64,000 nt of DNA from WJMT01 sp964624145 (GTDB lineage: Bacteria; Acidobacteriota; Aminicenantia; Aminicenantales; Aminicenantaceae). The stretch spans positions 11,813 through 75,812 of the forward strand of contig CAZUXT010000011.1 of assembly GCA_964624145.1 (NCBI GenBank), given 5' to 3'. Below the pieces are notes generated by a model. The model saw nothing but the letters and a program-made list of their open reading frames with translations, was not told the origin of the DNA and did not search any database. Both the position numbers and the translations under genes were made by a program. Below, piece by piece: positions 55,687 through 64,000 of this stretch. Position 1 is the stretch's first letter, and each line of letters begins with the position of its first letter.

Positions 55687-57390
55687 ATGAAACTAAAAAA
55701 ATTAATGGGCGTCATCTTTGTCCTTTGCCTGTTCTGTCAGGCGAACGCTCAGGATATCTTTTCTGCCGCGGCAGAGGGAAATCTTGAAAAAATCAAACAG
55801 CTGATCAGTGAAAAACAAGAGCTTGTCAAAACAAGCAATGAAAGCAAAAAAACCGCTCTTCATATTGCAGCGGAAAAGGGACATCTGGAAATTGTAGAGT
55901 ATTTACTGGAAAAAGGTGCGGATATCAATGCAAAGAACAAATTCGAACTCACTCCGCTTTTCAGCGCTGCAGAGAATGGAAATCTAGAGCTGGCAGAAAT
56001 GCTTATAAAGCAGAAAGCGGATGTCAATGCTTTCAGTCAATTCTTCGGCACTGCCCTGCACCGTGCGGTTTACATGGGGCATCCTGAAGTGGCAAAATAT
56101 TTATTAGAACAGGGAGCTAAGGTCACAGCCCAGAACAGCACCGGTACTGTGCTGCATACGGCCGCCCTCCTGGGACGGCCAAACCTGGCCCGTTTGCTTA
56201 TCGAAAACGGTGCGGATGTAAACAGTAAAAATTCCGGCGGCATCACTCCTCTTTATTATGCTATTTCCACCGGGAAAGATCGATCCAGCGAGCTGGCTAT
56301 GCTGTTTATCAACAACGGCGCGGATGTCAATGCCGCAGATAAGGATGGTACTTCCGTATTGATGATGGCTGTTCAACAGGGGTTTCCCGCGGTTGTAGAG
56401 AAATTGATTATGAAAGGAGCTGACAAAACCATCCGCAACAACAATACAAAGCAGTCCTTGCTTCACTCTGCTGCCATTTACGGGTATGGAGATGTGACAG
56501 ATATTCTTATCCAATCTGGATTGGATGTAAACGCCAAGGATGGTGCCGGAAAAACCCCATTTTATTATGCCAAAAAATATGGTCATAAAACCGTTGCCGA
56601 TCCTCTTATAAAGGCAGGCGCTAAAACAGAAAAAGGTGAGAGTAATTTCGGGGATTCAAAATATTTAAAGGAAAAAATGGGAAAAGGGGAAGCCTATATC
56701 TGGCTTCTCAAGAACCGGGGCTATGTGATCAAAACCCAGAATCACCTTTTTATATTCGACAATGAAGAAACAGGCAGGAAACCGGATACTCCTTCCATTG
56801 ATAACGGTCATTATTCCCTTTCAGAATTGCGGGATCAGAAAGTACTGGCAGTCTATTCAGCGTATCATGCCCATGGCGGACCCGGTGAATTCATTCATAC
56901 CCTGGAAGATACACTGGAAAATATCACCTATCTTCATTACAAAGATGACCGCTGGAGAGGCGGTAAAAAATCCCTTTATCTCAAAGGGCGTGAAACCCAT
57001 CAAATCTATGGGGCGGAAATAACCACAATGGAAGCCCATGAGATCTATGGCATGGGTTCGCTGGGTTATCTGGTTAAGGTAGACGGTTTGACCTTTTTCT
57101 ATTCTTCCTTTCCTACCTCAAAATCAGAAGAGTTCCAAAAAGAAGTGGATTTTATAGCCGACCAGACGGATGCATGTGACTTTGCATTCATCATGGCTAT
57201 GCCCGATGAAGGTGAAGCATGTAGGGATTATATTCTGGAAAGGCTCAAACCGAAAGTGATGCTTCCCATGGGACATAAGAGCACCCATAAATATTTCCAG
57301 AGTTTTACGGAAAATGCGGTCCAAAAATTTCCGGAGATCCGGACCAACTGCCCTGCGAACCTGGGTGACAGATTCCACTATAAGAAATAA
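55687..57390 (+). CDS. exported ankyrin protein with degenerate metallo-beta-lactamase fold
   Basis: The 567-residue protein has a signal peptide (about 1-21, ending ANAQ), nine ankyrin repeats (about 22-315) and a UlaG/COG2220-like metallo-hydrolase fold (about 320-567) with GSLGYLVKVDGLTFFY and LKPKVMLPMGHKSTHK. At the usual HxHxDH site it has HAHGGP, so the aspartate and third histidine are lost and catalysis is doubtful. The same domain, further decayed, is in the protein at 51392. AAAGGAG precedes the ATG. A binding or sensing role seems more likely than hydrolysis. Confidence 0.78.
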   Translation: MKLKKLMGVIFVLCLFCQANAQDIFSAAAEGNLEKIKQLISEKQELVKTSNESKKTALHIAAEKGHLEIVEYLLEKGADINAKNKFELTPLFSAAENGNLELAEMLIKQKADVNAFSQFFGTALHRAVYMGHPEVAKYLLEQGAKVTAQNSTGTVLHTAALLGRPNLARLLIENGADVNSKNSGGITPLYYAISTGKDRSSELAMLFINNGADVNAADKDGTSVLMMAVQQGFPAVVEKLIMKGADKTIRNNNTKQSLLHSAAIYGYGDVTDILIQSGLDVNAKDGAGKTPFYYAKKYGHKTVADPLIKAGAKTEKGESNFGDSKYLKEKMGKGEAYIWLLKNRGYVIKTQNHLFIFDNEETGRKPDTPSIDNGHYSLSELRDQKVLAVYSAYHAHGGPGEFIHTLEDTLENITYLHYKDDRWRGGKKSLYLKGRETHQIYGAEITTMEAHEIYGMGSLGYLVKVDGLTFFYSSFPTSKSEEFQKEVDFIADQTDACDFAFIMAMPDEGEACRDYILERLKPKVMLPMGHKSTHKYFQSFTENAVQKFPEIRTNCPANLGDRFHYKK

Positions 57391-57519
57391 GAGCCGCATT
57401 TTGAACAATAAGAATTAAAGGAATTGAATTGAAAATCATTTATAAGAAACTTATATTCAATTCAGAGAGTTTAAAGTTAGAGGAATAATGAACAAAACTG
57501 AGATTTGAAAGGAGTGAAT

Positions 57520-59253
57520 ATGTTTTTAAAAAAAACCATAATTATTATTACCTGTGCTGTTTGCTTACTTGTTTTGCCGCTTGCTTCTGCGGAGATCCAT
57601 GAGGCGGCTCATTCAGGGAATTTAGAAAGAGTCAAAACTTTGCTGGAGGGTCAGCCGGAGCTGCTGGAGGCCAGGGCAGATAATGGAGGGACTCCTCTTC
57701 ATTACGCAGCTTATGGAATGCAGATCGAAGTGATGGACTTCCTGTTGAAAAAAGGGGCAGATATCAATGCCAAAGACAACGAAGGAGACACACCACTTGT
57801 CTGGGTCGTAGCCAATGGGAAAAAAGACAGTGCGGTTTATCTTCTGGAAAAAGGGGCGGATATCAACAGCACAAACCAGAACGGCGTTACACCTCTTATT
57901 ATTTCAATCACCCGGAGACAACCGGCCATTATGACGCTTCTTCTGGAACAAGGCGCTGATCCAACCCTCAGAAATATTAGTGATTTCTCTCCTCTCCGAA
58001 TCTCTGTTCTTTTTGGAAATCTGGATGCTGTCAAGCAGCTTCTTTCTCATGGAGCTGACCCCTCGGAAAAATATGAAGAAGGGACAACCGCCCTTCATAT
58101 TGCCTGTACGGAAGGACAATCTCAAATTGCTGAATGGCTCATAGAAAAAGGAGCTGATATTTCTATAAGGGATAGCTCCGGTTATTCCCCTTTTTATCTG
58201 GCATCATTTTATGGCCAGACAAAAATCTGTCAAATACTTCTTTCGAGGGGTGTTGATGTCAATGCATCCAGTCCGGAAGGAGACGCACCTCTTCATGGAG
58301 CTGCTTGGGGAGGATTTATCGAAACAGCCGAACTTTTGATCGATGAAGGAGCGGAAGTCGATAAAGAAAACAAACAGGGATTCACTCCTTTAGATTATGC
58401 CTTGAAAGCAGGCCGGGACAGCACAGTAAAGTTATTGAAAGACAGGGGAGCTGTCTCCGGGCAAAAAACCGATTCCAACCGTATCAATAACCGTGGTATT
58501 GCATCCATAACCCCTCCTGAGTCAAATCCCGTTACAATGACTGTGCTTTATGACAATTATGTCGAGGTCGAGGGAACCCGTTCGGCCTGGGGATTTTCTT
58601 GCCTTATTAAAGGGACGGAAAAGACCATTCTCTTTGATACCGGAGGAGAAGAAGAGGTGCTTCTTCACAATATCGACAAATTAAATATTGATCTCAGCCA
58701 GGTGGATATGGTTGTTCTCAGCCATATTCATTGGGACCATGTCGGCGGTTTGTCAGCTGTCCTGGAAAGGCATCCCGGTCTTCCAGTCTATGTGCCTTAT
58801 TCGTTTCCTTTTGAATTTGTTCGCCGGGTTGAATCTATGAATAGCCCAGTCATTCCTGTCAACAAGCCTGTCCAGATCTGCCGGAACATTTATCTGACAG
58901 GGGAGATGGGTGTCGGGATCAAAGAAATGTCGCTTATTTGCAATAGCGGCCAGGGACCGATTTTGGTCACGGGCTGTTCCCATCCCGGTATTGCGGGCAT
59001 TGTTGAAAGAGCCACGGATATCATGGGGACAAAGCTTCACTTTGTGTTTGGCGGTTTCCATCTGGGAGGCAAATCAGAGGAAGAGATCAACACTATTATT
59101 GATCATTTTCAAAGGCTGGGGGTAGAGAAATGCGGCGCCACTCACTGCACCGGCGACCAGGCTATCAATATGTTTAAGGAAGCTTACGCAGATAATTATA
59201 TCTCCATTGGGACAGGAAAAGAGCTTGTTTTCAAATATGAATTGAAAAAATAA
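57520..59253 (+). CDS. exported ankyrin protein with intact metallo-beta-lactamase domain
   Basis: The 577-residue protein has a signal peptide (about 1-24), nine ankyrin repeats (about 26-320) and a COG1237-type metallo-beta-lactamase domain (about 340-577). Zinc ligands are complete: His402, His404, Asp406 and His407 in HIHWDHVGG, His488 in GCSHPG, His514 in GGFHLGG and His542 in THCTG. This subfamily includes the dihydropterin-linked synthase group, but the substrate here is unknown and the site of action is outside the cytoplasm. ATG 57520 has AAAGGAG seven bases upstream. It is the one ankyrin-MBL protein in the row likely to be an active enzyme. Confidence 0.85.
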   Translation: MFLKKTIIIITCAVCLLVLPLASAEIHEAAHSGNLERVKTLLEGQPELLEARADNGGTPLHYAAYGMQIEVMDFLLKKGADINAKDNEGDTPLVWVVANGKKDSAVYLLEKGADINSTNQNGVTPLIISITRRQPAIMTLLLEQGADPTLRNISDFSPLRISVLFGNLDAVKQLLSHGADPSEKYEEGTTALHIACTEGQSQIAEWLIEKGADISIRDSSGYSPFYLASFYGQTKICQILLSRGVDVNASSPEGDAPLHGAAWGGFIETAELLIDEGAEVDKENKQGFTPLDYALKAGRDSTVKLLKDRGAVSGQKTDSNRINNRGIASITPPESNPVTMTVLYDNYVEVEGTRSAWGFSCLIKGTEKTILFDTGGEEEVLLHNIDKLNIDLSQVDMVVLSHIHWDHVGGLSAVLERHPGLPVYVPYSFPFEFVRRVESMNSPVIPVNKPVQICRNIYLTGEMGVGIKEMSLICNSGQGPILVTGCSHPGIAGIVERATDIMGTKLHFVFGGFHLGGKSEEEINTIIDHFQRLGVEKCGATHCTGDQAINMFKEAYADNYISIGTGKELVFKYELKK

Positions 59254-59320
59254 ACAGTGATTCTTTAGTCTTTCCAACAGTAGTATCGATTCCTTTAAGA
59301 AAAAACAAAGAGGAGTGGTC

Positions 59321-59833
59321 ATGAAGATATTTTGTTTAATGATGAGTATTGTTTTACTTATGGGAGCTTTTCTATCTCCTGTTTATGGTCAAGAATTAGA
59401 TGAACACTTAAAGCTGTTCGAACCCATTGTCAATAAAAAATGGGAAGGAGACATGCCCCGTTTTGGTGAAGGAGCCAAACGCGAAGTACTGTGGAAGGTC
59501 ATATGGAACGGAAAAGCCATAAAGCAGACCACAGAGACTAAAATACTTCAAAACATTACAGAAGCCTATTTTTACTGGGATTCAGACAAACAGGAAATCG
59601 GTGTGTTTTCTATAACCAGCAACGGCAACTTTTTCCACGGTCATGTTGTTGAGGATGATGGGAAAATACTTATTTATGGTCTGATCACTTTTCCGGATAA
59701 TAAACTGGAATTTAGAAATACGTTTGAATTGACCGAAGAGGGCAAACTCATTGACAAGTGGTTCACATTCCGGGATGGCGAATGGAAGCCTGGCCATACT
59801 TTTGAACTGTCCGAAAAGAAAGAAGAAATTTAG
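59321..59833 (+). CDS. exported lipocalin-like small protein
   Basis: The 170-residue protein has a signal peptide (about 1-22, ending VYGQ) and a set of about ten amphipathic strands such as VLWKVIWNGKAIKQTTET and EFRNTFELTEEGKLIDKW. This is the barrel pattern of DUF1579-like or lipocalin-fold proteins, which bind small hydrophobic ligands. The family assignment is by pattern only. GAGGAG lies six bases before ATG 59321. Its TAG ends one base before the ATG of the next gene, so translation is probably coupled. Confidence 0.6.
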   Translation: MKIFCLMMSIVLLMGAFLSPVYGQELDEHLKLFEPIVNKKWEGDMPRFGEGAKREVLWKVIWNGKAIKQTTETKILQNITEAYFYWDSDKQEIGVFSITSNGNFFHGHVVEDDGKILIYGLITFPDNKLEFRNTFELTEEGKLIDKWFTFRDGEWKPGHTFELSEKKEEI

Positions 59834-59834
59834 C

Positions 59835-62079
59835 ATGAAAAAAAGTTTTGGCACTCTACTGATATTTTGTTTGCTGTTTTCATTGCATCCAATGGCAATA
59901 TTTTGCCAGAAGGTCAATACCAATCAGGGTTCAGGTACCCCGCCCGTTTATAGTGTCTAAAACAGATACAGAGGTCACACTTGACGGCATCCTGGACGAA
60001 AAGGTGTGGCAGGATGCGCTGATGCTCGAATTATTGTATGAAGTGAGACCGGGAGAGAATGTTCCGCCTCCTGTTCAAACACAGGTGTTTCTGAGCTATG
60101 ATTCCAAAAACCTGTATGCGGCTTTCCGCTGTTATGACCCGGACCCGTCAGCCATTCGTGCTCATCTCAGTGACCGGGATAGTCACGGAGGAGATGATTG
60201 GGTAGGCCTCATATTTGATACGTTCAATGATCAACGCCGGAGTTTTGTCTTTATTGTGACCGCACAGGGCGTGCAGTTGGATCTGATTGAAACCCAGAGC
60301 GGGGATGATGCGGGTTGGGATGGGATCTGGGACTGTGCAAGTGAACTCATGGATTGGGGTTATTGTGTGGAGATGGTTTTGCCTTTTTCGACGCTGAGCT
60401 TTCAGAGGAAAAAAGGATTTCAGGTCTGGGGATTTGATGCGGTGCGGAGTTATCCCAGGGACCACACGTACCACATAGGGTTGTTCCCCAGGGACCGGAG
60501 CGATAACTGTTATCTGTGCCAGGCCGTTAAGATCAAAGGCTTTGAGGGAGTTAGTCCGGGCAGGAATCTTGAGGTCAATCCTACTCTGACTGCTATTCGT
60601 AAAGATGAAAGAGAGGATTTTCCTCAGGGTGGTTTCAAAAAGGAATACCAGAATACAGAATTTGGAGTCAACACCCGCTGGGGCATCACTTCAAACCTGA
60701 CCTTGAATCTGACCGCCAATCCGGATTTCAGCCAGGTCGAGGCAGATGCCAGGCAGCTGGACATCAACCGGCCCTTTGCCCTTTTTTATCCGGAGAAACG
60801 CCCTTTTTTTACAGAAGGCCTTGATTTTTTTTCCACTTTAAAGGAGATCATTTATACTCGGACCGTAAGAGATCCCTCATGGGGGGTGAAACTGACCGGG
60901 AAAGAAGGCCCCAACACCATTGGAGCGTTTGTGATGCGTGATGACATCACCAACCTTATCTTTCCAGGGAGCCAGGGCTCTACTTCTACCTCGCTTTGGA
61001 CCAAGAATCTATCCTCTGTTTTCCGTTACAAGCGGGATTTTGGAAGCCGGTACACAGCAGGCATCATCTTCACTGATAGGGAAGGAAGCGGTTATTTCAA
61101 TAGGGTTTATGGATTTGATCTGGATTTCCGCTTCACCCAAACGGATCAAATTCAATTGTTGGCTCTGAGGTCCAGCACAAAATATCCGGATGATGTGGCC
61201 AAAGAGAACCATCAATCCTCATGCGAGTTCAAAGATGGTCTGATTTCATTTGAGTATGACCACAATTCAAGGACCTGGGGATGGTGGGCTGATTATGAAG
61301 AAGCCGGTTCAAATTTTCGGGCTGACCTTGGATATTTCCCTCAGGTCGGTTATCGAAATGTGGAGGGTGGAGTGAATTATACGTGGAATGCCCCCCCGGA
61401 TACCTGGTGGGCGCTGTTGAGATTGGGCAGTGAAGTGAACTATTTTGAGGACCAAAAGGGAAACCTTCTAAGTAAAAAGGCCTCTGCTTGGTTTTCATAT
61501 ACCGGTGCTCTTCAATCCAATTTTTATATAAAAGGTGTGACAGCAGTAAAGGCCTATAAGGGACATGAATTTGATCTCACTACTTTTACAGCAGGAGGAG
61601 GTTTTTGGCCTGCCAGTTTTATCCAACTCGGTGGCTCTGTGTTTGTGGGCAGCCAAATCGATTATGCGAACATTCGTCTTGGTAACACATGGAGACTTGA
61701 TTTTGGGGCGTTATCCAATCTGGGTAAGCACCTTCACCTGACTCTGCAGCACACTTATGAGCGGATGAGGGTTCAAGACGCCCGGCTGTATACAGCCAAT
61801 GTCAGCCAGTTAAACGCAGTCTATCAGTTTACAGTTAGGGTGTTTTTTAGATCTATCATCCAGTATGTGAATTATGACTTTAATCCCGGCAATTATACCT
61901 TTGATATAGATTCAGAGCAGAAGAATTTTTTCAGCCAATTTCTCTTCTCTTATAAGTTCAATCCGAGAACTGTGCTTTTCTTAGGCTACAGCGACAATTA
62001 TTTTGGGGACCAAGGCATTCAGCTCACCCGGTCTGACAGAACATTTTTTCTGAAGATTGGTTATGCCTGGATGCTTTAG
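59835..62079 (+). pseudogene. CBM9/DUF5916 outer-membrane barrel protein, frameshifted after the signal peptide
   Basis: The start MKKSFGTLLIFCLLFSLHPM gives a signal peptide but the frame closes at TAA after PPVYSV (59958). The next frame, open from GTG 59953, continues as SKTDTEVTLDGILDEKVWQD and encodes 708 residues: a CBM9-like domain (about 1-170) and a DUF5916 barrel (RPFALFYPEKRPFFTEG is the family hallmark) ending in an aromatic C-terminus (GYAWML) as in outer-membrane barrels. Such a barrel cannot work without export, so the two frames were one gene of about 748 residues. The shift is near 59940-59958 and could be real or a sequencing error. Confidence 0.8.
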
Positions 62080-62244
62080 AACAATACCGTCCTGCCAGTT
62101 TACCTTTTTTGTTTACTTCAGACTCATGCCAGGGCATAATCTTACTTTAAAAAACAAACCATTTTTGTGTTTATTACGTCTATAAAATTGATGAACACAT
62201 CTATTCTATACATCGCTTCAAGCCCATTGAAAAGGAGCCATTGC

Positions 62245-63984
62245 ATGATACATCATAAAACCATCACGCCTATCCTTTTTTGCTTTTGCCTTTTTTTACT
62301 TAGTTTCGTGTTTTTCTCCTCCTGTGCCCAACAATCCGAGGAAGAAATACTCGCCTCCCCCTTAGAGAAGGAGATTCCCCGTCTGATGGAAGCGGCCAAC
62401 ATTCCCGGCCTGACCATAGCCGTCGTTCGTGATGGTAAAATAGCCTGGAACAAAGCATTCGGGGTAAAAAGCCGGCAGACCAACGAGCCTATCAACGATA
62501 ACACCATGTTCGAAGCGGCTTCTCTGACCAAAACCATTACCGCCTACGCAGCCATGCGTCTTGTCGAAAGGGGAAAGCTCGATCTGGACAAGCCTCTCCA
62601 TGAATATTTTCCGGATAAAGAATACAAGAAACTTTCGGGCGACGAACGATATAAAAATATAACGGCTCGCCTGGTCCTGACCCATACCACCGGACTTCCC
62701 AACTGGGGGACAAGGCTCATGCGTGACCCGGGGATTCAGTACGCCTACTCCGGCGAAGGATTCCTCTATCTCGGCCGCACCATAGAGCAAATTTCCGGCA
62801 TGACCCTGCAGGAATTCGCCCAAAAGGAGATATTCGACCCTCTCGGAATGGATCATACCAGCTATGTCTGGAACGAAATCTATGCCGCCAACGGTGCTTG
62901 TGGTCATGACAGCCATGGTTCGGTTCATGCCCTCCGGAAAAGAACCGAACCCAACGGCGGGGCGTCCCTTCTGACAACCGCCTCGGATTACGCGGTCTTC
63001 ATATGCGCCGTCCTCAATGCTGAAGGACTTTCCCAAGAAACCATAAATCAGATGATTTCCCCTCATGTTCAGGTGACAAAAAACAGGAATACCGCCGAGC
63101 TGTTTGAAAATGTTTATTGGGGATTGGGATGGGGTATCCAGCCGGGAAAAACAGGAGACAGCTTCTGGCATTGGGGAGATAACGGGGATTTGAGGGCTTA
63201 CACTGCAACCTACACAGACTGCCGCGAGGGATTTGTTTATTTTACCAACAGCAACAATGGATTGGCTATTGCCGAGGCAGTAAGCGGCCTCATCGTTTCT
63301 GACCATCAATATGCCCTCGACTGGCTGGAATATGAAAAATATGATGAGCCGAAAAGACTAAACCGGCTGGCCGTCGAAGCAGCCTTTACTGAGGAAGGAA
63401 AAGAAGCAGGCATGAAAAAACTGCGTGAGGCTATAGAAACATTCCCTGAACTGGCTGAGGAGGATTATTTAACGGCACTGGCCGAGTATTTGGGAGAAAG
63501 CGGGAAAAAAGAAGATGCTGTCTCTGTATTTGAGTACTGTCTTGAAACGTTCCCCCAATCCGCTGGTGCTTATATTGGCCTGGGATTAATCCACATGGAT
63601 CTGGGTCAAAATCAAGATGCCATAGGCAGCTTTGAATCGGCCCTAAAGATATTGAAAGGTCATCGGTTGACGACCAGGGCCCTCCAGTGGGCAAGGGAGG
63701 CGCTTAAGGTTGAGAAAAGCCCGGTCGTCCTTTCAGCGGCCGAGATGGAAAAATTTGCTGGTGACTACGGGCCTCGCCGTATCATCCTGCGCGACGGCAG
63801 CCTTTATTACAAACGTGAGGACCGGCCTGAATACCGGCTTAGACCACTTACCAAAGACACCTTTGCTCTGGAAGGATACGCTTCGTTCCGCCTGCAGTTT
63901 GTCTCAGATGAAAAAGGACGCATCGCCAAAATTATCGGTCTCTATATTCAGGGCAACACTGACGAATCCCTGCGCGACAAATAA
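62245..63984 (+). CDS. class-C-beta-lactamase-like serine hydrolase with TPR tail, probable lipoprotein
   Basis: The 579-residue protein has a lipoprotein-like signal (FFSSC near residue 29), the SLTK motif with Ser93 and Lys96, Tyr168 in YSG (the usual YxN asparagine is glycine) and HWGDNG as third motif. Tetratricopeptide-like helices lie at about 390-500, and a last beta-rich part resembles the DUF3471 tail. It probably acts on an ester or peptide in the periplasm. ATG 62245 follows AAAGGAG; an in-frame ATG at 62167 lacks one. The gene ends just before the window edge. Confidence 0.86.
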   Translation: MIHHKTITPILFCFCLFLLSFVFFSSCAQQSEEEILASPLEKEIPRLMEAANIPGLTIAVVRDGKIAWNKAFGVKSRQTNEPINDNTMFEAASLTKTITAYAAMRLVERGKLDLDKPLHEYFPDKEYKKLSGDERYKNITARLVLTHTTGLPNWGTRLMRDPGIQYAYSGEGFLYLGRTIEQISGMTLQEFAQKEIFDPLGMDHTSYVWNEIYAANGACGHDSHGSVHALRKRTEPNGGASLLTTASDYAVFICAVLNAEGLSQETINQMISPHVQVTKNRNTAELFENVYWGLGWGIQPGKTGDSFWHWGDNGDLRAYTATYTDCREGFVYFTNSNNGLAIAEAVSGLIVSDHQYALDWLEYEKYDEPKRLNRLAVEAAFTEEGKEAGMKKLREAIETFPELAEEDYLTALAEYLGESGKKEDAVSVFEYCLETFPQSAGAYIGLGLIHMDLGQNQDAIGSFESALKILKGHRLTTRALQWAREALKVEKSPVVLSAAEMEKFAGDYGPRRIILRDGSLYYKREDRPEYRLRPLTKDTFALEGYASFRLQFVSDEKGRIAKIIGLYIQGNTDESLRDK

Positions 63985-64000
63985 AAAATAACAATCTATT

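Noticed and set aside
57520..59253. Ankyrin-MBL protein as a carbapenemase
   Set aside because: The MBL domain has COG1237-like motifs (GCSHPG, GGFHLGG, HCTG), not those of class B beta-lactamases.

Overview
The window looks like chromosome from a Gram-negative, probably uncultured bacterium of the Acidobacteriota/Aminicenantes type. This is an inference from its content: many exported beta-propeller (PD40/WD40-like) proteins with a GPYLGQKPPG-type N-terminal motif, DUF5916 and UnbV/ASPIC proteins, propeller-sensor regulators, HEAT-repeat proteins behind an ECF sigma factor, and moderate GC. There are no rRNA genes, CRISPR arrays or intact mobile elements. Two tRNA genes (Leu-TAA and Glu-CTC) lie at the left end, each behind a good sigma-70-type promoter.

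Layout. 1-3.3 kb: tRNAs, a structured intergenic stretch and a secreted dipeptidyl peptidase IV, followed by the fossil C-terminus of a YdeI-family gene. 3.5-12.3 kb: a TSGGS-repeat adhesin-like protein, an aminotransferase, a membrane-anchored alpha/beta hydrolase, a bifunctional FtcD carrying a zinc-finger-like insert, and a pncA-pncB pair for NAD salvage. 12.4-18 kb (minus strand): a secreted debranching-type glycosidase, an FG-GAP/UnbV protein and a translationally coupled cyanophycinase-like peptidase. 18.1-21.7 kb: a sigma factor, a zinc-finger anti-sigma factor and two exported HEAT-repeat proteins. 21.7-24.9 kb is a decay zone with an internally deleted IS91-like transposase, an NTF2-like protein, a truncated Ntn amidohydrolase and a 14-bp inverted repeat. 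24.9-27.5 kb: an ECF-type vitamin/metal transporter (S, T and A subunits) with a methyltransferase inside the operon. 27.6-33.6 kb: a GH127-like lipoprotein, a zinc-ribbon Ser/Thr kinase with TPRs, and homoserine dehydrogenase. 33.7-42.6 kb: two large membrane regulators with periplasmic propeller sensors, one ending in a LuxR and one in an AraC DNA-binding domain, flanking a PD40 propeller and an M23 peptidase; then a second repeat-rich adhesin-like protein.

42.7-64 kb (all plus strand) codes almost entirely for exported proteins: an erythromycin-esterase-like protein, two class-C-beta-lactamase-like serine hydrolases, five PD40 propeller genes sharing the YLGQK motif (one of them fused to ankyrin repeats), a sixth broken copy, three ankyrin proteins fused to metallo-beta-lactamase folds (one canonical, two degenerate, one of these also with a HEQFH metalloprotease motif), a lipocalin-like protein and a frameshifted CBM9/DUF5916 outer-membrane barrel. 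The repeated YLGQK/ankyrin/MBL group is the best candidate for an undescribed exported system. The ankyrin-YLGQK propeller fusion at 49.8-51.3 kb ties the two families together directly. The fragments and 4-base overlaps within it point to recent duplication and loss.
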